A stretch of DNA of 42,923 bases from an uncultured Selenomonadaceae bacterium (GTDB lineage Bacteria > Bacillota > Negativicutes > Selenomonadales > Selenomonadaceae): the NCBI GenBank assembly GCA_905234175.1, contig CAJOGX010000014.1, positions 1 to 42,923 on the forward strand, given 5' to 3'. The position numbers and the translations under genes are program-made. Of the stretch, positions 15,906 to 22,304 are shown piece after piece. The notes below the pieces were generated by a model. That model ran no database searches. It saw only the letters and a list, made by a program, of their open reading frames with translations, and was not told the origin of the DNA. Position 1 is the first letter of the stretch. Every line of letters starts with the position of its first letter.

Positions 15906-17210
15906 TTGAATTGGTGGAACAAGGCGGATACGACGCTGTTAGTTGCGACGATTTTGTTTTTGATAGCGGCAATAATAAAAAATTTTTTTCCGGAATCGAC
16001 GCTGGCGGAGGGATTTTTATTCGTGACGGAAGCGGCGATGGTCGGCGGGATAGCGGACTGGTTCGCGGTGACGGCGCTTTTCAAAAGGCCGCTGGGTTTT
16101 CCGTTTCACACGGCGATACTTCCGAATCGTCGCGCAGAATTTATCGAGGCGTCGACGACGATGGTGAAACAGGAATTTTTTTCTCGGCGGACGCTGTTCA
16201 AAAAAGTTGGCGCCGTGAAACTCGTGCCGAAAATCGTGGCGTACCTTGAAAAGCCGGAGACGCGGGAATTTATTTTGAACGAAATAGCGGGCGCGCTGAA
16301 AAAATATATCGCCTCGCTGGACAGGAAAGCACAGGCGAAGGCGATAGCTGGAAATTTGCGGCGGGAGTTCGGGAACATACCGGCGCGGGATTTGATACGC
16401 GAAGGCGGCGCGTGGATACGGTCAAGCGGGAAAGACGTAGAAATTTTCGTGGGGCTGGTAAAAAAACTGCGGGCGACGGCGGCTAAGGCGGAAACGCGCG
16501 CGAAACTGCAGGCAATGCTGGAAGAATTTGCGTCGCAGCGAACGCAGTCGGCGGGACTGTTTTCAATACTAATGGCGGGGCTGGCGCAGACGCTGAATTA
16601 CGTGAATTACGAAGAGGCGGCGGAAATCATGCAGGCGCAGCTGGTGAAACTTTTGGACGAGCTGTCAGCAGATTCGCCGATACGCAAAAAAACTTTAGCC
16701 GAGTGCCGCGCGAAAATTTCAGAGCTGGCAGAAACGCAGGAGTTCCGAGATTTATTCGAGCGGGTACAGGTAGATCTGGCGGCGGAACTTCCGCTGGAAT
16801 TGACGGTCGAGGCGGCGATAGAAAATTTCCAGCAACAGATAGCGGCGGTGAACTTCGAGGAAGATTTGCCGGTCGCGCAGGAGCAGTCGGACAGCCTGGG
16901 CGAAATTTTTATGCGGACGCTGATAGATTTGTACGGGCAGCTGATTTACCACCTGAAAGTTGACAGCCGGATAAAGACAGCCGCCGAAAAATTTATCTAC
17001 GAGCTGACGGTACGGGCGGCGTTTTACGCTCAGCCGCTGGTTGGGAAAATCGCCAGCACCACGCTCAGCCGAATGACTGTCGACCAGCTTAACAGTTTAG
17101 TCTACGATAAAGCCGAGCCGGATTTCGTCTGGATACGAATGAACGGCTCAATCGTCGGTTTAATCGTCGGCGCAGCAATTTTTTTATTGATAAGCATGGT
17201 GCAGAGCTGA
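15906..17210 (+). CDS. DUF445 family membrane protein, second copy
   Basis: Paralogue of the preceding gene, 434 residues, with the same plan: N-terminal membrane helix (LLVATILFLIAAIIKNFF), signature GGIADWFAVTALFKRPLG, a long helical middle, and C-terminal IRMNGSIVGLIVGAAIFLL. The start chosen is TTG 15906 with GAGGGGG 8 nt upstream; an earlier in-frame TTG at 15873 would overlap the first gene by 20 nt. The pair is probably co-transcribed. Third codon positions here are strongly G- and A-rich (gcg, gga, ata), unlike the C-rich first copy, so the two may have different histories. Function unknown. Confidence 0.87.
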   Translation: MNWWNKADTTLLVATILFLIAAIIKNFFPESTLAEGFLFVTEAAMVGGIADWFAVTALFKRPLGFPFHTAILPNRRAEFIEASTTMVKQEFFSRRTLFKKVGAVKLVPKIVAYLEKPETREFILNEIAGALKKYIASLDRKAQAKAIAGNLRREFGNIPARDLIREGGAWIRSSGKDVEIFVGLVKKLRATAAKAETRAKLQAMLEEFASQRTQSAGLFSILMAGLAQTLNYVNYEEAAEIMQAQLVKLLDELSADSPIRKKTLAECRAKISELAETQEFRDLFERVQVDLAAELPLELTVEAAIENFQQQIAAVNFEEDLPVAQEQSDSLGEIFMRTLIDLYGQLIYHLKVDSRIKTAAEKFIYELTVRAAFYAQPLVGKIASTTLSRMTVDQLNSLVYDKAEPDFVWIRMNGSIVGLIVGAAIFLLISMVQS

Positions 17211-17365
17211 ACTGGGGGCGGCGCTGAAAATGCTGAAAAAAAATCAAACTTAAACTTAAAATAATTCGCCGCAATCTGAAAAATCCCTGTAGGTGAAATA
17301 AATATCTTTAATTTTGACGCCATTTTATTAGATTAATATGAAATTTAAATGAAGGAATAAAAGGC
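17211..17365. other. AT-rich intergenic stretch upstream of the porin promoter
   Basis: No credible reading frame, hairpin terminator or RNA gene is visible between the DUF445 stop and the porin promoter. The stretch is A/T-rich, which may act as an UP-type element for the strong promoter just downstream. With the leader up to 17530, this gene-free gap is 320 bases. Confidence 0.5.
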
Positions 17366-17394
17366 TTGACATTAAAAATTTTTTGTATTACAAT
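17366..17394 (+). promoter_or_regulatory. Near-consensus sigma-70 promoter of the SLH porin
   Basis: A perfect -35 TTGACA (17366-17371) is followed 17 nt later by TACAAT (17389-17394). This is the best promoter in the window and fits a very abundant outer-membrane protein. The transcript would start near 17401. Confidence 0.85.
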
Positions 17395-17400
17395 CTGCAC

Positions 17401-17530
17401 GACTTGAAGGTAAAGGCAAGGACGAAGGAACTTAGAGGAAACATGGACACTCCAAGAAGAACTCTTCCGAGCTTGAGCCGGACGGTCAAAGCAAGTTTTC
17501 AAACGGTTCATCTTAAGGAGGATGTTCAAA
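17401..17530 (+). promoter_or_regulatory. Long 5' leader of the SLH porin mRNA
   Basis: About 130 nt separate the predicted transcription start from the ATG at 17531. The leader is purine-rich, has no obvious ORF with its own ribosome site, and ends in AAGGAGG (17515-17521) 9 nt before the ATG. Long leaders are known to stabilise mRNA of abundant outer-membrane proteins or host sRNA pairing sites. I see no recognisable riboswitch. Confidence 0.45.
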
Positions 17531-18964
17531 ATGAAAAAGTCTTTGGTAGCCGCTTTGACTGGCGCAATGGTACTTGGTGTAGCAGCTCCGACGTTTGCGG
17601 CGGTTAATCCGTTCAGCGACGTTCCGCAGGGTCACTGGGCATACAACTCCGTTGCCAAGCTCGCCAGCGAAGGCATTATCGAAGGTTACGGCGACGGCAC
17701 TTACCGCGGCAACCGCAACATCACGCGTTATGAAATGGCGCAGATGGTAGCTCGTGCGCTTGCCCGTTACGATCAGCTTGCGGCGCAGGTTGCACAGGCA
17801 AGCCGCGACGCATCCAACGCTGCCAGCCGCGTAAATACCACCACCCCCGCAGTGACAACGCCTGCTCCTCAGACACAGACCACGCGTCCGGTTATCAGCG
17901 GTGCAAGCCGTGCGGAACTTGACAGACTCGCTTATGAGTTCCGTGAAGAACTTGACGCTCTCAACGTTCGCGTCGAAGAACTCGAAAAACACGCTGACAT
18001 GGTCAAATGGAACGGCAAAATCGAATACACTTACGGTCACCTCAAGAACCCCAGAGATCGTGAGTTTGACGGTCAGAAGAAATCCTGGCATGACGGCGTA
18101 TTCCGCCTTGAACCCAGCGCGTACCTTAACGAACACTGGACGGCTAATGCGCGTTTCGACGCCAGCTACAACGGCAAAGAAGACAGTACGGCGGATGTCA
18201 AGCTCAAGAGAATTTTTGCTGAAGGCAAGTACGACAAATTTGACGTTAAACTCGGCCGTTTCGGCTACTGCCCCGCGATTGAAGACGGTATCGTTGCTGA
18301 TACAGTCCTTTCCGGCGCTGAAGTTTCCTTCGGCAGCAAATGGAAGATTACCCTTGACGCTGGCCGCGTAGGCGGAAATTCCGACGAAGCGCACTACAGC
18401 CAGTTCACCGGCAAGGATGCCAGAGGTATTTGGCAGAAAAACGGCTCCACTGAACCTACCGATTTCGCAAGCGTTCACCTCGGCTACAACCCTGGCGACG
18501 TTGGTCTCTACGGTCAGGCGTCCTACTACTACGCGAAAGACAAAGACTTCAAGAGCACGCTCTACAGCAACGGCGGCAACGAGGACAAAGCGGGCGTCTG
18601 GGCAGTCGGTCTCGGCTACAAAGTCAACGACATGTTCAACATTCACGGCGCTTATGCGAAAAACTCCAAGGCTGACGGTCAGAACTACGGCTGGGACGCT
18701 CTTGCGTACTTCGGCAACTACAACGACGCAGCTGAGGCTGGCAACTGGGCAATCTGGGGCGGCTACAGCAGATTCGGCGAAAACGTTGCTCTCGCGTCCA
18801 GCCAGGGCGATGACGTTCAGACCGGCACTAAAGGCTGGCACGTCGGTGCGGCTTACGCTCCCTGGAAACACGTCGGCATTCTCGCCCGTTATTCTGACGG
18901 TAAATGGCTCGACAACGGCGACAAGTACAAGAAAGTCTTCGGCCGCGTTGAGTTCATGTTCTAA
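17531..18964 (+). CDS. SLH-domain outer-membrane porin (OmpM/Mep45 type)
   Basis: Major outer-membrane protein typical of Negativicutes, 477 residues. A signal peptide is cut after TFA (about residue 23), followed by one SLH domain (NPFSDVPQGHWAYNSVAKLA to ITRYEMAQMVARAL, about residues 26-75). A Thr/Pro linker and a coiled-coil stretch (about 125-155, EELDALNVRVEELEKH) lead into a beta-barrel rich in aromatic strands that ends in EFMF, the C-terminal Phe expected for BAM insertion. The SLH domain is known in this class to bind polyamine-modified peptidoglycan, tying the outer membrane to the wall. ATG 17531 is preferred over 17522 because AAGGAGG ends at 17521. The gene is monocistronic, with strong promoter and terminator and codon use suggesting high expression. 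Confidence 0.93.
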   Translation: MKKSLVAALTGAMVLGVAAPTFAAVNPFSDVPQGHWAYNSVAKLASEGIIEGYGDGTYRGNRNITRYEMAQMVARALARYDQLAAQVAQASRDASNAASRVNTTTPAVTTPAPQTQTTRPVISGASRAELDRLAYEFREELDALNVRVEELEKHADMVKWNGKIEYTYGHLKNPRDREFDGQKKSWHDGVFRLEPSAYLNEHWTANARFDASYNGKEDSTADVKLKRIFAEGKYDKFDVKLGRFGYCPAIEDGIVADTVLSGAEVSFGSKWKITLDAGRVGGNSDEAHYSQFTGKDARGIWQKNGSTEPTDFASVHLGYNPGDVGLYGQASYYYAKDKDFKSTLYSNGGNEDKAGVWAVGLGYKVNDMFNIHGAYAKNSKADGQNYGWDALAYFGNYNDAAEAGNWAIWGGYSRFGENVALASSQGDDVQTGTKGWHVGAAYAPWKHVGILARYSDGKWLDNGDKYKKVFGRVEFMF

Positions 18965-19014
18965 GCCGACAACTCCTGACAAAGCTTACTCTAACAGCAG
19001 CATAAATATTTTCG

Positions 19015-19047
19015 GAGCTCTCGATTCAGTCGAGGGCTCTTTTTTTC
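19015..19047 (+). terminator. Rho-independent terminator of the porin gene
   Basis: GAGCTCTCGA (19015-19024) pairs with TCGAGGGCTC (19030-19039) through ten base pairs with one G-U, around the loop TTCAG, followed by seven T. It lies 50 nt after the porin stop. Confidence 0.88.
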
Positions 19048-19053
19048 TTGCGC

Positions 19054-19083
19054 AAAAAATTCCGCCAGAAAAAATTCCGCCAG
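19054..19083. repeat. 15-bp tandem direct repeat, two copies
   Basis: AAAAAATTCCGCCAG occurs twice head to tail without mismatch, directly before a TATAAT (19086-19091). No matching -35 is seen. It may be a simple duplication or a site in front of the small reading frame at 19115. Confidence 0.6.
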
Positions 19084-19114
19084 ATTATAATTTACGCGAA
19101 AGGAGAGGTTTATC

Positions 19115-19300
19115 ATGGCAGAAAATAATTTGGAAAACCGCGTCAGTCATCTTGTCAGCGTAAACGATTAACGATTAGCGCCGTCGCCCGCTCAGACGCA
19201 GACCGTGCAAACTTCCAGTGAAACTTTTTGTCACGCCGGCGCTGTCAACGGAATTTGCAGGAATATTTTTCAGCGCGGCGAATTTTTTCCACAATTATAA
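19115..19300 (+). pseudogene. Tiny reading frame with in-frame stop, possible remnant or peptide gene
   Basis: A strong ribosome site (AAAGGAGAGG) 6 nt before ATG 19115 leads into 18 codons, MAENNLENRVSHLVSVND, ending in TAA at 19169. The same frame then stays open for another 42 codons to TAA at 19298, including a Cys-containing segment (SSETFCHAGAVNGICRN). Either an 18-residue peptide is made or a 61-codon gene has acquired a nonsense codon. I recognise no family. It lies between the porin terminator and the acetyltransferase gene and upstream of the exporter operon. A random open frame of this length is also possible. Confidence 0.3.
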
Positions 19301-19316
19301 AGGAGCGTGATTTTTA

Positions 19317-19874
19317 ATGTCAGCAAAAGGTGATATGCTTGCAGGCAAGTGGTACAACGCAAATTACGATACGGAACTGATTCGCGAGCGGACGATTATA
19401 AAAGATTTCTGCATGGACTACAACAGCACGAAGGTGAGCGACCTTGCGCGGCGGCGTGAACTCCTGCGCGAAATTCTTCCCAACGTCGAAGTGGAGCAGG
19501 TTGAAATTCTGGCGCCGTTTATGGTTGACTACGGCTACAACGTCTACATGAACTCCGGCTGTTTCCTCAACCACAACGTCTACCTTATGGACTGCGCGAA
19601 AATTACTTTCGGGCGGAAATGTTTTATCGGGCCCAGCTGCGGCTTTTATACGGCGATTCACCCGCTGGAAGTCACCAAACGCAACGCCGGTTATGAAATG
19701 GCGCAACCGATAACCGTGGGCGACAACGTCTGGATTGGGGCGAACGTGATCGTGCTGCCTGGCGTAAAGATTGGGAAGAACTCCGTCATAGGGGCGGGCG
19801 CCGTCGTTACTAAGGATATTCCCGAAGGCGTCCTCGCTTACGGGAACCCCTGCAGGGTCGTTAAATCTATCTGA
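19317..19874 (+). CDS. Maltose/galactoside O-acetyltransferase family (LbH hexapeptide)
   Basis: Cytoplasmic acetyl-CoA-dependent sugar O-acetyltransferase of the Maa/LacA family, 185 residues, normal length. The N-terminal Mac domain (GDMLAGKWYNANYDTELIRER) is followed by the left-handed beta-helix with hexapeptide repeats (VGDNVWIGANVIVLPGVKIG, NSVIGAGAVVTKDIPEG). The catalytic His is in FYTAIHPLE. ATG 19317 has AGGAG 11 nt upstream. It stands alone between the porin region and the repeat array before the exporter operon. These enzymes acetylate various sugars; whether it has a link to the exporter is unknown. Confidence 0.93.
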   Translation: MSAKGDMLAGKWYNANYDTELIRERTIIKDFCMDYNSTKVSDLARRRELLREILPNVEVEQVEILAPFMVDYGYNVYMNSGCFLNHNVYLMDCAKITFGRKCFIGPSCGFYTAIHPLEVTKRNAGYEMAQPITVGDNVWIGANVIVLPGVKIGKNSVIGAGAVVTKDIPEGVLAYGNPCRVVKSI

Positions 19875-19932
19875 TATAAATTTACAATTCCCCACTGCGA
19901 AATTCTACAGCTTAACTCTAACGTCAAATTCC

Positions 19933-20127
19933 CGCTGAGTAAGTTCGCGGAAAATCGCTGAGCAAGCTCACGGAAAATCGCTTAGCAAGCTCACGGAAAA
20001 TCGCTGAGTAAGTTCACGGAAAACCCGCTGGGCAAGTTCGCAGAAATTCGCTGGGTAAGTTCGCAGAAATTCGCTGGGTAAGTTCGCAGAAATTCACTGG
20101 GTAAGTTCGCAGAAATTCACTGAGTAA
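19933..20127. repeat. 23-bp tandem repeat array, eight full copies plus a partial ninth
   Basis: Head-to-tail units close to CGCTGAGTAAGTTCGCGGAA plus AAT start at 19933, 19956, 19979, 20002, 20026, 20049, 20072 and 20095; a partial unit begins at 20118. Units differ at a few positions (GAG/GGG, GTTCG/GCTCA, CGCT/CACT), and neighbouring units resemble each other most, as expected for stepwise duplication. The array is bounded by two copies of CGTCAAATTCCCG (19922-19934 and 20130-20142). It fills most of the 299-nt gap between the acetyltransferase and the exporter operon. It contains no spacers and no coding frame (23 is not a multiple of 3). Confidence 0.9.
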
Positions 20128-20173
20128 CCCGTCAAATTCCCGTACCCCCCCAAAACTCTCACAAGGTGGTATC

Positions 20174-21349
20174 ATGAAAAAATTTTATATTATCGGGCTG
20201 GTCTTTATTTTGATTTGCGCAATGGCGCTGGTGGGCTACGGCACCTACCTGAACAAGGCCGGCGAAAATCAGATAACCGAGCGCATGGAGTCACGCCGAA
20301 TCCCGCTGCAGGGCGATATTGCCAAGTTCCGCAGTATCCGCCCAGTGCTGACGCTCGATACCGTCAACCTCTACTCCGAGGAAATGGCCGACGCCGTTGC
20401 CCTTATTGACGGCCGCCTCGAATCCGCTTACGTCACGAAAAATTCAAACGTTCGCGAAGGGCAGGTCATCTTCACGATAGTCAACGAGGAAATCGCGCTC
20501 AAAATTCAGCAGGCCGACAGCTCAATCCTCCGCGCAGAGGCTCAGCTTGCGCAGGCTAAATCCAACTACGCCCGCTATACCCGACTGCGCGACCGCAACG
20601 CAACTTCCGTCGAAAAATTTGAGGAAGCGCAAATGTCGTTTCAGGCCTCCGAGGCCGCCCTTATGGAAGCGCGCGCCGTTAAGCAACAGCTCCTCGTACA
20701 GGAAGCCCGCCAGCAGGTGGTTGCGCCACTCAACGGCGAAGTGCTGATAATGTACCGCCAGCCAGGCGCTTACGTGACCGCCGGAACGCCAATCGCGCTA
20801 ATCGGCAACTTCCAGCGCCTGTTCTTCTCCCTGCCGCTGGATAACCGCACCGCCCAGCGCCTTTCCGTCAGCCGCAACTTCGAACTCAACTTCCACAACT
20901 CCCGCGCGCTGCGCAAGGCTTACGATACCGACTACGCCGCCGGTAACCTCGGCGATAAGCAGGTCTTCCCAGTTTATATCCGCGAAATTATGCCCGCCCT
21001 CAGTGAGCCCGCCGCGATGCGCAAGGTGCTCTTCGAAGTCGATAACCGCGCCGGTCTCCTTGAACAGCAGGCTTATGGCGGCGTCGACCTCGCTGAAACG
21101 GTGCCCCACCGCGCGCTCACTATCCCACTCGCCGCTATGAACGACTCAAGCCACGATACCGTTTTCGTCTTCGACGGCGAAACTATTGAACGCCGCAAGG
21201 TCGAGGCGGGCGCTGACGACGGCTCCTTCATCGAAGTTTTTTCCGGTCTTGCTGAGGGCGATATTGTCGTTACTTCTGCCTCTAAGGGGCTTGAATCCGG
21301 TATGAAAGTTACTGTTAATCTCGTGGGGGGTGAGTCCCGTGGCCGCTGA
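20174..21349 (+). CDS. HlyD-type periplasmic adaptor (membrane fusion protein), first copy
   Basis: Adaptor of an export complex, 391 residues. One N-terminal membrane helix (IIGLVFILICAMALVGYGTY) is followed by a biotinyl-lipoyl-like half, a coiled-coil hairpin (about residues 112-175, AEAQLAQAKSNYARYTRLR) and a second lipoyl half (VAPLNGEVLIMYRQPGAYV). The C-terminal beta domains end in DIVVTSASKGLESGMKV, as in RND/HlyD adaptors. ATG 20174 has AAGGTGG 5-6 nt upstream. It is the first gene of the exporter operon; the next adaptor gene starts inside its 3' end. In a diderm it would bridge the inner membrane and an outer-membrane channel that is not coded in this window. Confidence 0.87.
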   Translation: MKKFYIIGLVFILICAMALVGYGTYLNKAGENQITERMESRRIPLQGDIAKFRSIRPVLTLDTVNLYSEEMADAVALIDGRLESAYVTKNSNVREGQVIFTIVNEEIALKIQQADSSILRAEAQLAQAKSNYARYTRLRDRNATSVEKFEEAQMSFQASEAALMEARAVKQQLLVQEARQQVVAPLNGEVLIMYRQPGAYVTAGTPIALIGNFQRLFFSLPLDNRTAQRLSVSRNFELNFHNSRALRKAYDTDYAAGNLGDKQVFPVYIREIMPALSEPAAMRKVLFEVDNRAGLLEQQAYGGVDLAETVPHRALTIPLAAMNDSSHDTVFVFDGETIERRKVEAGADDGSFIEVFSGLAEGDIVVTSASKGLESGMKVTVNLVGGESRGR

Positions 21350-22301
21350 TAAGTCGCAAATCTTCTCGCAGGAAGCGTTGGACAAGCTGCGCTCGCCCGA
21401 AAAACTGGACACAATGCTGGCGATAACCACGCCGATAACGTGGATGGCGCTGGTTGCGATACTGGCGCTGTTGTTTTCGGTGGTGCTCTGGTCAATCTAT
21501 GGCGCGTTCACCGTCAAGGCGGACGGCATGGGGCTTATCATGGACTCCGCCGGTGTTATGAATGTGTCGCATGTCGCAAGCGGAAAAATTTCCAGCCTTT
21601 ACGTTCAGCCTGGCACCTTCGTGCACAAGGGCGATTTGATTGCTCACCTTGAACAGGCGGAACAGTCCGCTGATACGAGAATGGCGCAGTACGCAACCGG
21701 CCTTGCCTCAAGCGACAGGGACGCTATCGGCAGGGCGTACCAGTACGACGCCAAACGCTATCAGCAGGTCGTCGCCGAAGATGTTTTCAGCCCCTACGAC
21801 GGAATTGTTGATGAAATTATGGTTGACGAAGGCAGTATCCTTTCCGCCGGCACGCCAATTTGCAGTGTGCGCCTTACGCAAAACCGCGACGATTTGACTG
21901 GACTTTTGTACATTCCCGTTGACAAGGGCAAACGCGTTGAACCTGGCATGACGATTCAACTGGCGCCCAACGGCGTGGACGTTTCCGAGTCCGGCAGCCT
22001 GATTGGCGTCGTTCGTACTGTTTCGCAGTACCCCGTTACCGCGCAGGGCATTCAGCAGCACCTTGGTAACGCGCAGCTCGCGCAGTGGATTTTGCAAGCG
22101 CAACAGGGCGCCGTTATGGAAGTCACTTTCGATTTGGTTAAAGACCCCGACTCCGAGAGCGGTTACCTGTGGACTTCCGTCGTCGGCAAGCACAGACCGA
22201 TTACCGCAGGAAGTTTCTGCACCGGCTCCATTATCATTGAACGCAAGCCGCCTATTGAGAAGGTTTTCTACAAGTTAAGCCAGTGGCTGAGGAATAGATG
22301 A
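21339..22301 (+). CDS. NHLP-type secretion protein, HlyD family, second copy
   Basis: Second membrane-fusion protein, 320 residues, resembling the HlyD-like subunit of NHLP/NHLM bacteriocin export systems. A cytoplasmic stretch (SQEALDKLRSPEKLDTML) precedes a membrane helix (MALVAILALLFSVVLWSIYG). The lipoyl half reads ASGKISSLYVQPGTFVHKGD and its partner PYDGIVDEIMVDEGS, with only a short helical hairpin between. The start is GTG 21339, 8 nt after a GGGGGG ribosome site; GTG 21330 overlaps that site. It overlaps the first adaptor gene by 11 nt and is 3 nt before the C39 exporter gene. Both adaptors are likely needed for one export complex. Confidence 0.88.
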   Translation: MAADKSQIFSQEALDKLRSPEKLDTMLAITTPITWMALVAILALLFSVVLWSIYGAFTVKADGMGLIMDSAGVMNVSHVASGKISSLYVQPGTFVHKGDLIAHLEQAEQSADTRMAQYATGLASSDRDAIGRAYQYDAKRYQQVVAEDVFSPYDGIVDEIMVDEGSILSAGTPICSVRLTQNRDDLTGLLYIPVDKGKRVEPGMTIQLAPNGVDVSESGSLIGVVRTVSQYPVTAQGIQQHLGNAQLAQWILQAQQGAVMEVTFDLVKDPDSESGYLWTSVVGKHRPITAGSFCTGSIIIERKPPIEKVFYKLSQWLRNR

Positions 22302-22304
22302 TTC

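Noticed and set aside
17513-18982. 489-codon open frame on the minus strand across the porin gene
   Set aside because: It mirrors the porin, which has signal peptide, SLH domain, promoter and terminator. The antisense product is Val/Ala/Phe-rich with no motif; codon bias of the real gene removes stops on the other strand.
19933-20127. CRISPR-like array
   Set aside because: The 23-bp units follow each other directly with no unique spacers, and no cas gene is present.
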